64,000 bases of DNA from positions 372,001 through 436,000 of the forward strand of contig NZ_FNUJ01000006.1 in NCBI RefSeq assembly GCF_900107925.1, given 5' to 3'. Below are positions 16,400-24,496 of the stretch, in pieces (position 1 is the first letter of the stretch; each line of letters starts with the position of its first letter). This stretch comes from Amycolatopsis pretoriensis (GTDB lineage Bacteria > Actinomycetota > Actinomycetes > Mycobacteriales > Pseudonocardiaceae). The notes beneath the pieces are model-generated. The model was not told the origin of the DNA and made no database searches. It was given only the letters and a program-made list of their open reading frames with translations. The translations under genes and the position numbers were made by a program.

Positions 16400-16429
16400 C
16401 AGTACGCCTGTACTGAGTACGAGCGTACT
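16400..16429. promoter_or_regulatory. Two adjoining palindromes upstream of tam
   Basis: CAGTACGCCTGTACTG (16400-16415) is a perfect 6-4-6 palindrome, followed directly by AGTACGAGCGTACT (16416-16429), a perfect 6-2-6 palindrome. Both carry GTAC half-sites. They occupy most of the 48-base gap between the upstream gene's stop and the tam start, a position suited to a repressor operator. The binding protein is unknown. Confidence 0.6.
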
Positions 16430-16430
16430 G

Positions 16431-16952
16431 CTACTCGGCGGGGTTGACCAGCTTCGCGGCGACCTGCTCGGCGATGGCGGTCACCAGCTCGACGTCGGTG
16501 CCCGGGTCCGGCCGGACCTGCAGGACGCTCCCGTCGCGGCCGGGCACCTTGCGCTGCACGAACCACGCTCCCCCGGACCCGATCTCCTGCCGGTGCCGTG
16601 AGCGGATCGAACCCTCGACGCGCTGGTAGGCCTCGCGCGGCACCTTGCCCGGCGCCGGCAGCCGGAAGCGCACCGGCGGCAGGTCGGCCAGCACGACCGC
16701 CGACCCCGCCGCACCCACCTCGGACGACTCCGTCAGCGTGAAGACGCCGTCCGACCAGGCCGCCTTGCCGATCAGGTGCCAGCCGACGCGGCGAGCGCCG
16801 TCGCCGGCCGGGATCCAAAGGCCCAGCGGTGTCACCACCAGGTAGCCGCCACCCTCGACCGGGGCGCTCTCGACGACGTCTTCGCCCGGCGAAAGCGTGC
16901 CCGCGAAGTCCGGCGGGGTGCGGTCGCCCAGCAACCGGCGCCACAAGCTCAT
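16431..16952 (-). CDS. Conserved actinobacterial protein downstream of dnaG
   Basis: A 173-residue soluble protein of unknown function. It has no signal peptide or membrane helix; the sequence is rich in short beta-strand-like stretches (GGGYLVVTPLGLWIPAGDGA, VGWHLIGKAAWSDGVFTL), which suggests a beta-barrel or PH-like fold, and ends with a helix (ELVTAIAEQVAAKLV). It starts one base after the dnaG stop codon and is probably translated from the same transcript. Proteins of this kind commonly sit next to dnaG in Pseudonocardiaceae (recollection, not checked). Confidence 0.75.
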   Translation of the reverse strand: MSLWRRLLGDRTPPDFAGTLSPGEDVVESAPVEGGGYLVVTPLGLWIPAGDGARRVGWHLIGKAAWSDGVFTLTESSEVGAAGSAVVLADLPPVRFRLPAPGKVPREAYQRVEGSIRSRHRQEIGSGGAWFVQRKVPGRDGSVLQVRPDPGTDVELVTAIAEQVAAKLVNPAE

Positions 16953-16953
16953 C

Positions 16954-18864
16954 TCAGCCCCACGCGCCGGCGGCCGCCTGCTCGCCCAGCGACTTCTTGT
17001 ACTGCTCCAGCGCGACGAGGTCGCCGAACAGCGCGCGGTAGTCGTCCGGCGCTTCGACCGGCGACAGCCGCTGCAGCTTGCCCTTGATCTCCGCGATCTG
17101 CCGGCCGACCAGGCCCTCCTGGAGCCGGGCGAGGATCGACGAGATGTACCGCGAGTCGACTTCGTCCTTGGCCTGCAACGGTTCCACGGCCAGCTCCGAC
17201 AGGACCCGCCGGACCGTCCCTTCCGGACAGTGCGGGGCCGCGGCGTCCAGCAGCGCCGGGCCGGTCAGGCCCGAACCCGCGCCACCGGCCTTCAACACCG
17301 CCTCGTGGACGGCCACGTACACCGGGTGCGTGAACGCTTCCAGCGGCAACGCGTCGTACTCCGGCCCGGCGATCGCGGGCTGCTGCAACGCGGCCTTCAA
17401 CGCCTCGCGCTGCACGGCGAACCGCGGGTCCTTCGGCGCCGGCCGGGCCACGTCCTGCGTCGTCGGCGCCGCCGGAGCCTGAGCGCCGACGCGAGCCGGC
17501 TGCTTCAGGGGCGCGCCCCCGCGCTTGTCGGTCGCGCCCGCGCTGCCGCGGACCCGGTTGACCACCTGGGCGACGTCCTGCCAGCCGACCCACCAGGCGA
17601 GCTTCGACGCGTAGCCGTCGCGGGCCGCGCGGTCCTTGATCGACGCGACCATCGGCACCGTCTTCTGCAGCGCCGCGACCTGGCCGTCGACCGAGTCGAG
17701 GTCGTAGTTCTTGAGCGTGCTGCGGATGACGAACTCGAAGAGCGGGGTCCGCCGGGCGACCAGGTCCTTCACCGCGCTGTCGCCCTTGGCCAGCCGCAGC
17801 TCGCACGGGTCCATGCCGTCCGGCGCGACCGCGATGTACGTCTGGCCGGCGAACGTCTGGTCGCCTTCGAACGCCTTCAGCGCGGCCTTCTGGCCGGCTT
17901 CGTCACCGTCGAAGGTGAAGATGACTTCGCCGCGGAAGGCGTCGTCGTCCATCATCAGCCGGCGAAGCACCTTCATGTGGTCTTCGCCGAACGCCGTACC
18001 GGACGACGCGACCGCCGTCGGCACGCCCGCCGCGTGCATCGCCATCACGTCGGTGTAGCCCTCGACCACGACGACTTGGTGCCGCTTCGCGATCTCGCGC
18101 TTGGCCAGGTCGAGGCCGAACATGACCTGGGACTTCTTGTAGATCGGCGACTCGGCGGTGTTGAGGTACTTCGCCGAGATCCGGTCGTCGTCGAACAGCC
18201 GCCGGGCGCCGAAGCCGACGACCTCGTTGCCGACGTCGCGGATCGGCCAGACCAGGCGCCGGTGGAAGCGGTCCATCGGGCCGCGCTGGCCCTCCTTGGA
18301 CAATCCCGCCGTCAGCAGCTCCTTGACCTCGAACCCGCGCGTGAGCAGGTGCTTGGTGAGCTTGTCCCAGCCGCCGGGGGCGTACCCGCAGCCGAACGTC
18401 TTGGCCGCGGCGGCGTCGAACCCGCGCTCGGACAGGAAGTCCCGCGCGGCGCGCGCCTCGTCGGTGGCCAGCTGCTCGGCGTAGAACTCCTGGGCCGCGC
18501 GGTGCGCCTCGATCAACCGGCTGCGGCTGCCGCGGTCGCGCTGGATCGTCGCGCCGCCGCCTTCGTAGGTGAGCCGGATGCCGACCCGGTCGGCCAGCCG
18601 CTCGACGGCCTCCACGAAGGTGATCAGGTCGATCTTCTGGATGAACTTGATCACGTCACCGCCCTCGCCACAGCCGAAGCAGTGGAAGGTGCCGTGCGTC
18701 GGGCGGACGTTGAACGACGGGGTCTTCTCGTTGTGGAACGGGCAGAGGCCCTTCAGGCTGCCCCCACCGGCGCGGCGCAGCGCCACGTACTCCCCGACGA
18801 CCTCGTCGATCCGGTTCCGCTCGCGCACCTCCGCGATGTCGCTCTCCCGAATCCGTCCTGCCAC
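16954..18864 (-). CDS. dnaG: DNA primase
   Basis: A 636-residue primase that makes RNA primers for replication forks. The CHC2 zinc finger reads CPFHNEKTPSF..FHCFGC near residues 40-65. The TOPRIM core has VVVEGYTDVMAMHAAG and the acidic pair in TFDGDEAG. A C-terminal helicase-binding domain follows a Pro/Ala linker. I prefer the GTG at 18864 (AGRIRESDI) because GGTGA sits in front of it and homologues start there; another GTG lies at 18873. The leaderless-looking sigma gene at 18906 is divergent. Confidence 0.95.
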   Translation of the reverse strand: MAGRIRESDIAEVRERNRIDEVVGEYVALRRAGGGSLKGLCPFHNEKTPSFNVRPTHGTFHCFGCGEGGDVIKFIQKIDLITFVEAVERLADRVGIRLTYEGGGATIQRDRGSRSRLIEAHRAAQEFYAEQLATDEARAARDFLSERGFDAAAAKTFGCGYAPGGWDKLTKHLLTRGFEVKELLTAGLSKEGQRGPMDRFHRRLVWPIRDVGNEVVGFGARRLFDDDRISAKYLNTAESPIYKKSQVMFGLDLAKREIAKRHQVVVVEGYTDVMAMHAAGVPTAVASSGTAFGEDHMKVLRRLMMDDDAFRGEVIFTFDGDEAGQKAALKAFEGDQTFAGQTYIAVAPDGMDPCELRLAKGDSAVKDLVARRTPLFEFVIRSTLKNYDLDSVDGQVAALQKTVPMVASIKDRAARDGYASKLAWWVGWQDVAQVVNRVRGSAGATDKRGGAPLKQPARVGAQAPAAPTTQDVARPAPKDPRFAVQREALKAALQQPAIAGPEYDALPLEAFTHPVYVAVHEAVLKAGGAGSGLTGPALLDAAAPHCPEGTVRRVLSELAVEPLQAKDEVDSRYISSILARLQEGLVGRQIAEIKGKLQRLSPVEAPDDYRALFGDLVALEQYKKSLGEQAAAGAWG

Positions 18865-18905
18865 GTCACCCACTCTAGCCGCGCCGTTTGCGGCACACTC
18901 GGGGC

Positions 18906-19859
18906 ATGGCCTCCACGCCCACCGCCCAGGACACGCTCGCCGGGGAGTTCGCCGAGCACCGCGGTCACCTGATCGGCGTCGCCTACCGGCTGACCGGCAC
19001 GCGCGCCGACGCCGAGGACGCGGTCCAGGAGTCCTGGCTGCGGCTGGCCGGACTGGACGACGCCGGCCGCGCGGCGATCCGCGACCTGCGCGGCTGGCTG
19101 ACCACCGTCGTCGGCCGGATCTGCCTCGACCGGCTGAAGTCCGCCGCGGCCCAGCGCGAGAAGTACGTCGGCAACTGGCTGCCCGAGCCGGTCGTCACGC
19201 CGTTCGGGCGCCCGGTGAGCGAAGACCCCCTGGACGTCGCCGTGCGTGACGACGGCCTGCGGATGGCCGCGCTGGTCGTGCTCGACAAGCTGACGCCGGA
19301 GCAACGCGTCTCCTTCGTGCTGCACGACGCCTTCTCGGTGCCGTTCGCCGAGATCGCGGACGCGCTCGGCGTCTCGGTCGACGCCGCGCGCCAGCACGCG
19401 TCGCGCGGCCGCAAGGCCCTCGCCGACGCCGATCCGGCGCCCCGCGTGCCGCTGGACGACCAGGCGAAGATCCTCGAGAAGTTCGTCACCGCGCTGCACC
19501 AGGGCGACATCCGGGCGATGACCGAACTGCTCGCCCCGGACGTCGTGCTCATCGGCGACTCGAACGGCAAGGGCCGCACCGCCCGCCAGCTCATCCTCGG
19601 CCCGGACAAGATCGCCCGGTTCTTCGTCGGCCTCACCCGCAAGTACGCGCCCGGCATGCTGGAGCGCGGTGCGCCGGTGCTGGTCAACGGCGACCTCGGG
19701 ATGTACCTGGCGCCGATGCCGGGCCGCGACGGCTTCCTCGCCCTCGACGAGCACGTGCAGGCGATGACCGTCCGCGACGGGAAGATCGTCGCGATCTACG
19801 ACGTCGTCAACCCGGACAAGCTGACCCGGATCACGCGTCCCGCCGGCGAGCCCGCGTGA
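18906..19859 (+). CDS. sigJ: ECF41/SigJ-type sigma factor with SnoaL-like C-terminal domain
   Basis: A complete 317-residue ECF sigma factor. Region 2 has RADAEDAVQESWLRL; the linker carries YVGNWLPEPVV; region 4 has LTPEQRVSFVLHDAFSVPFA followed by EIADALGVSVDAARQ. A SnoaL-like domain (about 195-317) contains the conserved VNPDKL motif near the end. WLPEP and NPDKL are the two signatures of ECF41, whose C-terminal extension controls activity in cis. Its 3' end overlaps the convergent ABC permease by 29 bases. The AhpD-like gene at 20665 with an ECF41-type promoter is the likely target. Confidence 0.92.
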   Translation: MASTPTAQDTLAGEFAEHRGHLIGVAYRLTGTRADAEDAVQESWLRLAGLDDAGRAAIRDLRGWLTTVVGRICLDRLKSAAAQREKYVGNWLPEPVVTPFGRPVSEDPLDVAVRDDGLRMAALVVLDKLTPEQRVSFVLHDAFSVPFAEIADALGVSVDAARQHASRGRKALADADPAPRVPLDDQAKILEKFVTALHQGDIRAMTELLAPDVVLIGDSNGKGRTARQLILGPDKIARFFVGLTRKYAPGMLERGAPVLVNGDLGMYLAPMPGRDGFLALDEHVQAMTVRDGKIVAIYDVVNPDKLTRITRPAGEPA

Positions 19860-20601
19860 TCCCGGCGGCCAGCAGCAGCACGGCGAAGGCACCGAAGTAG
19901 GCCAAGGCCCCGGCCGGGGGCAGCGGCGAGTCGGACAGCACCGTGGCGTTGCCGCCGTCCCGGCCCGCGTTCGCCTCGCCGGTGCCGCTCAGGAACTTCG
20001 TGACGGCGTTCAGCGGCAGCCACCGGTGGATCGCCTGCCCGGCGCGCGGGATCAGCTGGACGACGTTCTCCGCCATCAGCGGGTAGGCGACGAGCACGGC
20101 GACCGCGCCGGCGGTGTGGCGCACGAGCAGGCCGACGCCGACGCCGCAGACGGCGGCCAGTGCGAACACCGGTCCGGTGCCGGCGACGATCGTCCAGTCC
20201 GCGACGCTGTCCAGGGCCAGGTCGGCGTCCGGGGCTAGCACCCGCGCGACCAGCCAGGCCGCGAACGCGGCCACTTCGCCGATCCCGAACGCGTAGCCGG
20301 CGACGAGCGCGGCCTTGGCCAGCAGCACCGGCGTCCGGCTCGGCACGGCTTGGAAGGTGCCGTGGATCGTGCCGGAGTGGTACTCGCTCGTCACGGCGAG
20401 CGCGCCCAGCACCAGCACCGCGACCAGCGCGAGCTGGTAGCCGAACTGGGTGCTCGCGACGGTGGGCGGCAGCCGGGACTCGGTGGCGGTGAGCGCCGTG
20501 AGCGCGGCCGGGAAGGCCAGCGCCACGAGCGCGAAGACGCCGCACACCCACGGTGTGGCGATGCTGAAGAGCTTTATCCGTTCACTGGCGACGAGGTGCA
20601 T
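19831..20601 (-). CDS. Orphan ABC-2 type permease
   Basis: A 256-residue membrane protein with six predicted helices. It begins MHLVASERIKLFSIATPW and has VTSEYHSGTIHGTFQAVPSR after helix 2, the loop typical of ABC-2 permeases. No ATP-binding subunit lies next to it, so it must borrow one or serve another role. It lies 63 bases after the AhpD-like gene and may share its ECF41-type promoter, which would place it in the sigma factor's regulon (inference). Confidence 0.8.
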   Translation of the reverse strand: MHLVASERIKLFSIATPWVCGVFALVALAFPAALTALTATESRLPPTVASTQFGYQLALVAVLVLGALAVTSEYHSGTIHGTFQAVPSRTPVLLAKAALVAGYAFGIGEVAAFAAWLVARVLAPDADLALDSVADWTIVAGTGPVFALAAVCGVGVGLLVRHTAGAVAVLVAYPLMAENVVQLIPRAGQAIHRWLPLNAVTKFLSGTGEANAGRDGGNATVLSDSPLPPAGALAYFGAFAVLLLAAGITRARRRDA

Positions 20602-20664
20602 GCGCGGAACGGTCCCGCGGCGGACCCCACCGGCGCGTCCACCCGGGGTCCGATCCCCGGCGTC

Positions 20665-21231
20665 CTACGGGAGCGGGACGCGGCAGGCGTCGCCCGAGGT
20701 GAAGCCCTGGTCGACGATGCCGAGCGCGCTGTTCATCCGGGCGCGCGAGTTCTCCAGCGCGATCTGGTAGGTCAGCTCGACGACGCCGGCGCGGCCGAAC
20801 TCGCGCTCGAGCTCGGCGACCTGCTCGTCGGTCACGGTGACCCGCTCGCCGGACATCGCGTCGGCGTAGGCGATCGCGAGCCGTTCCTGGTGGCTGAACG
20901 CGGGTGAGGTCGCGTAGTCGTCGATCTTCTTCAGCCGTTCGACGTCCAGGCCGTCGTGCTTCTGCAGCATGGTGCCGAAGTCGACGCACCACGAGCAGCC
21001 GATCCGGGTGGCGACGCGGTAGACGGCGAGCTCGCGCACGTTCGCGGGTACCTTCTTCGACGCCCGCTCGGCCAGCGTTTCGTGCACCGCGTAGGTGCGG
21101 AGCAGGGCCGGGTGGTGGGCGGCGACGGCCATCGGCTCGGGCACGGCGCCGTAGCGGCGGCCCGCGAACCGGTACATCAGCTTGAGCACGAGGCCGGCTT
21201 CGGACGTCTTCTTCGCGGGGATGCGAGGCAT
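20665..21231 (-). CDS. AhpD/carboxymuconolactone decarboxylase-family protein
   Basis: A 188-residue CMD-fold protein. The redox-active CxxC occurs in GCSWCVDFG, and ELAVYRVATRIG and HQERLAIAYADAMSG match alkylhydroperoxidase-like members. Such proteins transfer electrons for peroxide or other redox chemistry. CMD proteins are one of the three standard genomic partners of ECF41 sigma factors, and one such sigma factor lies about 0.8 kb away, separated by the ABC permease. GGAGAACGCG precedes the ATG, and a TGTCACG-N16-CGTC promoter lies further upstream. Confidence 0.88.
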   Translation of the reverse strand: MPRIPAKKTSEAGLVLKLMYRFAGRRYGAVPEPMAVAAHHPALLRTYAVHETLAERASKKVPANVRELAVYRVATRIGCSWCVDFGTMLQKHDGLDVERLKKIDDYATSPAFSHQERLAIAYADAMSGERVTVTDEQVAELEREFGRAGVVELTYQIALENSRARMNSALGIVDQGFTSGDACRVPLP

Positions 21232-21252
21232 CGCGTTCTCCTTCGTTGGCGG

Positions 21253-22611
21253 TCACGAAGGGGACGAGACCGCGTCGGCAGACGTGACAGCGGGCGCGGC
21301 GACGCAGGCCAGGAGCATGATCGCGGCTGCGGCGCCGAACACGACGGTGAGCCCGCCGGCCCCGAGGCCACCGGTCGTGGCCAGTGCGAGCCAGCCGAAC
21401 ACGGCGGCCCCGGCCAGCCCGCCGGCCTGCCGGGCGAAGGTCAGCGAACCCAGCGTGACGCCCAGCAGGTCGCGCCGGGCGCGCGTCTGGCCGAGGACGG
21501 TGTAGGCGGACGTGCAGACGGTGAAGGCCGCGCCGATCGCGAACAGGCCCGGCGCGAGAAGCCACGGAGTGCCGCCGAGCGCGGCCGCGACGGCGATCGC
21601 GGCCAGCCCGGCCGTACCGAGGAGGCAGCCGAACCGGCCCCAGGCCGCCATTTCCGGGTGCCGGCGGGCCAGCGCGGCGAAGGAGGCGGACAACGCGAGC
21701 TGCCCGGCGGTCATCGTGACCAGCAGCAACCCGGTCGTGGCCGCGTCGGCGTCCAAGGCCGCGACGAGCGCGACGTAGGTGAAGGTGCCGTAGAGCGCCG
21801 CGCCCGCCAGGCCGTTGACCACCACCGCGCGGGCGAGGACGGCGTCGGCGAACACCTTCGGCGAGATCAGCGGGCTCTTCGCGCGACGCTGCCGGCGCAC
21901 GAAGAGAAAGCCCGTCACCACGGCGGTTCCGGCCAGTATCGGCGTCCACAGTGGACTGTGGGCGAGCGTGTCGACGGTGCCGAGCGCGACGACCGCCGAC
22001 CCCGCGGCCACGAGCAGGACGCTGCTCCCGACGTCGAACTTTTCCCTGGTGCGGCGGGGTTTCGCGGGCAGACCGCGCAGACCGAGGAAGAGGGCGGGCA
22101 CGCACAACGGCAGGTTGACCAAGAAGATCCAGCGCCAGCCCGGCCCCGCGGCGAGCAAGCCGCCCAGCGGCGGGCCGCCGAGGGTGGCGGCCGCGAACAC
22201 CGCGGTCTGCCAGCCCTGGCGGCGCAACAGTTCGTCACGCTCGAACAGTTCGCCGAGCGCGCTCATCGCCGTGACGATCAGGCCGCTCCCACCCAGGCCT
22301 TGAAGCGCGCGGGCGGCGGCGAGCGAGCCGAGGTCGGGCGCGGCGGCGCACCACGCCGAGGCCGCGGCGAACACGAGAACCGAGCCGGCGAAGGAGATCC
22401 GGCGGCCGTGGAGGTCGCCGAGCCGTCCGTGCAGCGGCGTCGCGACGGTGAGGGTGAGCAGGCCGGCCGCGGTCACGGCGACGAGCCCGGTGCGGGCGTG
22501 CAGGTCGGCGCCGATCGAGGGCAGGGCCGCCGTGACGATCAGGCCGTCGAGCTGGGCCATGGCCATGCCGAGCAGCAGGCCGGCGTACGCGAGGTTCCGA
22601 GATGCGTGCAT
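21253..22611 (-). CDS. MFS drug-efflux transporter (DHA2-like)
   Basis: A 452-residue major facilitator with about 14 hydrophobic segments. It shows motif A (GRLGDLHGRRISF), motif B/C-type sequences (RALQGLGGSGLI and GPPLGGLLAAGPGWRWIFLV), which place it among drug:H+ antiporters of the 14-helix group. The start MHASRNLAYAG at 22611 lies inside a palindrome shared with the divergent MarR gene, so MarR repression of this exporter is very likely. The 3' end carries the predicted ECF41 promoter for the next gene. Confidence 0.9.
   Translation of the reverse strand: MHASRNLAYAGLLLGMAMAQLDGLIVTAALPSIGADLHARTGLVAVTAAGLLTLTVATPLHGRLGDLHGRRISFAGSVLVFAAASAWCAAAPDLGSLAAARALQGLGGSGLIVTAMSALGELFERDELLRRQGWQTAVFAAATLGGPPLGGLLAAGPGWRWIFLVNLPLCVPALFLGLRGLPAKPRRTREKFDVGSSVLLVAAGSAVVALGTVDTLAHSPLWTPILAGTAVVTGFLFVRRQRRAKSPLISPKVFADAVLARAVVVNGLAGAALYGTFTYVALVAALDADAATTGLLLVTMTAGQLALSASFAALARRHPEMAAWGRFGCLLGTAGLAAIAVAAALGGTPWLLAPGLFAIGAAFTVCTSAYTVLGQTRARRDLLGVTLGSLTFARQAGGLAGAAVFGWLALATTGGLGAGGLTVVFGAAAAIMLLACVAAPAVTSADAVSSPS
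21263..21289 (-). promoter_or_regulatory. Candidate ECF41-dependent promoter of the AhpD-like gene
   Basis: On the minus strand TGTCACG (21289-21283) is followed after exactly 16 bases by CGTC (21266-21263), agreeing with the ECF41 consensus in all but the last base of the -35 box. It lies inside the last codons of the MFS gene and 31 bases before the AhpD-like start. The spacing equals that of the promoter at 778-804. Confidence 0.65.
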
Positions 22612-22646
22612 AAAGCACACGTTATAACGTGCCTTATGCACGCATC
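22601..22646. promoter_or_regulatory. MarR-type operator and overlapping divergent promoters containing both start codons
   Basis: Outer arms GATGCGTGCATAA (22601-22613) and TTATGCACGCATC (22634-22646) are perfect reverse complements. Between them lies CACGTTATAACGTG (22618-22631), a perfect 14-base palindrome. The ATG codons of the MFS gene (22611-22609) and the MarR gene (22636-22638) are in the outer arms. TATAAC reads as a -10 element on both strands, placing transcription starts at or close to both ATGs. Confidence 0.8.
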
Positions 22647-23088
22647 AAGCTCGGCTGGTGGCCCCGCGCTGTTCCGCCTGGTCCGACACTGGGCGCGCCA
22701 GTGGGCTCCGGACGTCGTCGAGCGCTTCGCCGCGGACGCCCCACCGGCGTGGACGGTGCCGAACCTCTTCGTCATCCAGGCCATCGACGGCGCGGCGAGC
22801 GACGAGGTGACGGTCGCCGACGTGGCCCGCCAGCTGGGCATCGACCGGTCGGTGGCCAGCCGGATGGTCGCGGAAGCGGGCCGGGACGGGTTCGTGGTGC
22901 GCTCGACGTCGTCGCGGGACGCCCGCCGCGCGGTCCTGACGCTCACCGAAGCGGCGAAGGAGTTCCTCGCGGCTTCGCAGGCCCACCAGCGTCAGGCGTT
23001 CGAGTCACTGGTGGGCCATTGGGACGCGGCGGACCGCGAACGCTTCGCGGGCTACCTGGCGCGGCTCGCCGGCGAAGTCCTCGGCTGA
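22636..23088 (+). CDS. MarR-family transcriptional regulator
   Basis: A 150-residue winged-helix repressor. The DNA-binding segment reads VTVADVARQLGIDRSVASRM followed by a wing (VVRSTSSRDARRAVLTLTEAAKE) with the Asp-Arg pair typical of MarR. It starts MHASSSAGG at 22636, inside the palindromic operator it presumably binds. The nearest target is the divergent MFS exporter. Its 3' end overlaps the convergent AhpD-like gene by 37 bases. Confidence 0.9.
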   Translation: MHASSSAGGPALFRLVRHWARQWAPDVVERFAADAPPAWTVPNLFVIQAIDGAASDEVTVADVARQLGIDRSVASRMVAEAGRDGFVVRSTSSRDARRAVLTLTEAAKEFLAASQAHQRQAFESLVGHWDAADRERFAGYLARLAGEVLG

Positions 23089-23762
23089 TCCAGGATCGGG
23101 TTCAGCGCTTCCCAAGCGTGCCAGGCGCGGGTCACGCCGAACTGGGCGTTGAACCGCAGCGCCGCGCGCACGTCGTCCGGCGACGCGCCACCCCGGAGTG
23201 CGCGCCCGACGTGGATGCGGAGGGTGTCTTCCAGGGTCTGGTAGTGGACGTCGACGCTGAGGCTGACCAGGCCGCGCTCGCGTTCGCTCAGCGTGCCCGG
23301 CCCGTGCCCGGCACGCATCCGCGACTGGAGGTCGAAGAAGCCGGTGAAGTGCGGGTCCAGCTCGTCGAGCCGCGTCCGCACCTCCGCCGGCAGCGGGCTG
23401 GGTCCGTCCGGCAGCGGCTCCGGGGCCGGCAGCTCGGGGTCGATGCCCAGCTCCCGTTCCAGCTCGGCGATCCGTTCGATGCCCGCGGTCGCGGCGTGGT
23501 AACCGCAGTCGTAGGAGACGAACCGGAGCAGCTCCCGGACGTCCGATGTGGACACTCCGGCGGCCAGCCCGGTGCGCACGTGGGCGCTGAACGCCAGACC
23601 CAGGCTCGCCTGGCAGACGTCGGCCGTGACGCAGAGGAACGTCTTCTCCCGGTCGGTCAGCTCGGGAATCGCCCGGACGTACTTAGCGGTGGCGCCGACC
23701 AGCTGGGCGAACGCCGGGTCGAGCGCGGCGAGCCGGTCGAGGTTCGTTTCGGTGGTGGTCAA
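23052..23762 (-). CDS. Two-domain carboxymuconolactone decarboxylase-family protein
   Basis: A 236-residue protein made of two CMD-like halves: TDREKTFLCVTADVCQASLG..HVRTGLAAGVSTSDVREL (about 35-90) and SERERGLVSLSVDVHYQTLE..HVGRALRGGASPDDVRAA (about 160-215). The AhpD CxxC is absent, so it resembles gamma-carboxymuconolactone decarboxylases rather than AhpD. The start is a TTG at 23762 behind GAGGGAGC. Two palindromes (23799-23835) separate it from the divergent TetR gene, which probably represses it. Confidence 0.85.
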   Translation of the reverse strand: MTTTETNLDRLAALDPAFAQLVGATAKYVRAIPELTDREKTFLCVTADVCQASLGLAFSAHVRTGLAAGVSTSDVRELLRFVSYDCGYHAATAGIERIAELERELGIDPELPAPEPLPDGPSPLPAEVRTRLDELDPHFTGFFDLQSRMRAGHGPGTLSERERGLVSLSVDVHYQTLEDTLRIHVGRALRGGASPDDVRAALRFNAQFGVTRAWHAWEALNPILDQPRTSPASRAR

Positions 23763-23798
23763 GATCGTGCTCCCTCAGAGTGCTGAACGTGCGTAGCG

Positions 23799-23835
23799 CT
23801 ACAGCTGTAGTGCGAGTGACGCTACACCTGTAGCG
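23799..23835. promoter_or_regulatory. Two TetR-type operator palindromes
   Basis: CTACAGCTGTAG (23799-23810) is a perfect 12-base palindrome and CGCTACACCTGTAGCG (23820-23835) a perfect 7-2-7 palindrome. Both have CTACA/TGTAG half-sites, and a third half-site CTACACT lies at 23850. They sit between the divergent CMD-like gene and the TetR gene. Confidence 0.75.
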
Positions 23836-23865
23836 CGATGGGTGTCCAGCTACACTGGGCCGACC

Positions 23866-24465
23866 ATGACCGAAACCCGCCGCCGTCCCAACGCCCGTGG
23901 CCAGGGCGAACTGCTGCGCGACGAGATCGTCACGGCCGCGGTGCGGATGCTCGACGAGCTGGGCGACGACGAAGGGCTCTCGCTGCGAGCCGTCGCGCGC
24001 GAGGTGTCGATCGCGGCCACGTCGGTCTACCTGCACTTCCCCGACCGCGACGCGCTGGTCCTGGCCGCGATGCGGCGCTGCCACGAGGACCTCGTCGGCA
24101 CCGGCGACGCGGCCGCGGCGGCCGCGCCGGACCCGGCGGCCGCGCTCCGGGCCCGGATCCTGGCGCAGGCGACGTGGGCGCGCGAGCACTCCGGGCTCTA
24201 CAAGGTCCTGCACGAAAGCACGGTCCACCGCCGGCACGGCATGCCGTTCAAGGAGGTCATGGTCGCCCGCACGACCGAGGCGGTCCAGGCGTGCATGGAC
24301 GCGGGCCTGGCCCCGGCCGACGACGCCGCGACCGTCGCGATCGACCTGCGGACCGCCGTCAACGGCATGCTCGCCCAGCGGATCAACGAGCCGGACCTGC
24401 CGTGGCCGCCGGCGGTCGAGCAGGTCGACCGGTTCCTGGTGAAGCTCGTCGGCCTGCACTTGTGA
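23866..24465 (+). CDS. TetR-family transcriptional regulator
   Basis: A 199-residue TetR-type repressor. The DNA-binding domain reads RDEIVTAAVRMLDELGDDEG, then LSLRAVAREVSIAATSVYLHFPDRDAL. The C-terminal half is helical and resembles the TetR_C_25-like group. No Shine-Dalgarno precedes the ATG at 23866, and TACACT lies about 13 bases upstream, so the mRNA may be leaderless. It faces the CMD-like gene across two palindromes, consistent with local repression. Confidence 0.9.
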   Translation: MTETRRRPNARGQGELLRDEIVTAAVRMLDELGDDEGLSLRAVAREVSIAATSVYLHFPDRDALVLAAMRRCHEDLVGTGDAAAAAAPDPAAALRARILAQATWAREHSGLYKVLHESTVHRRHGMPFKEVMVARTTEAVQACMDAGLAPADDAATVAIDLRTAVNGMLAQRINEPDLPWPPAVEQVDRFLVKLVGLHL

Positions 24466-24496
24466 TCAGTCCGGGAACCGGCTTGGGTGGGCGGGT

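Noticed and set aside
16897..18972. Long plus-strand frame opposite dnaG
   Set aside because: It is antisense to a clear DNA primase gene and has no supporting start signal.
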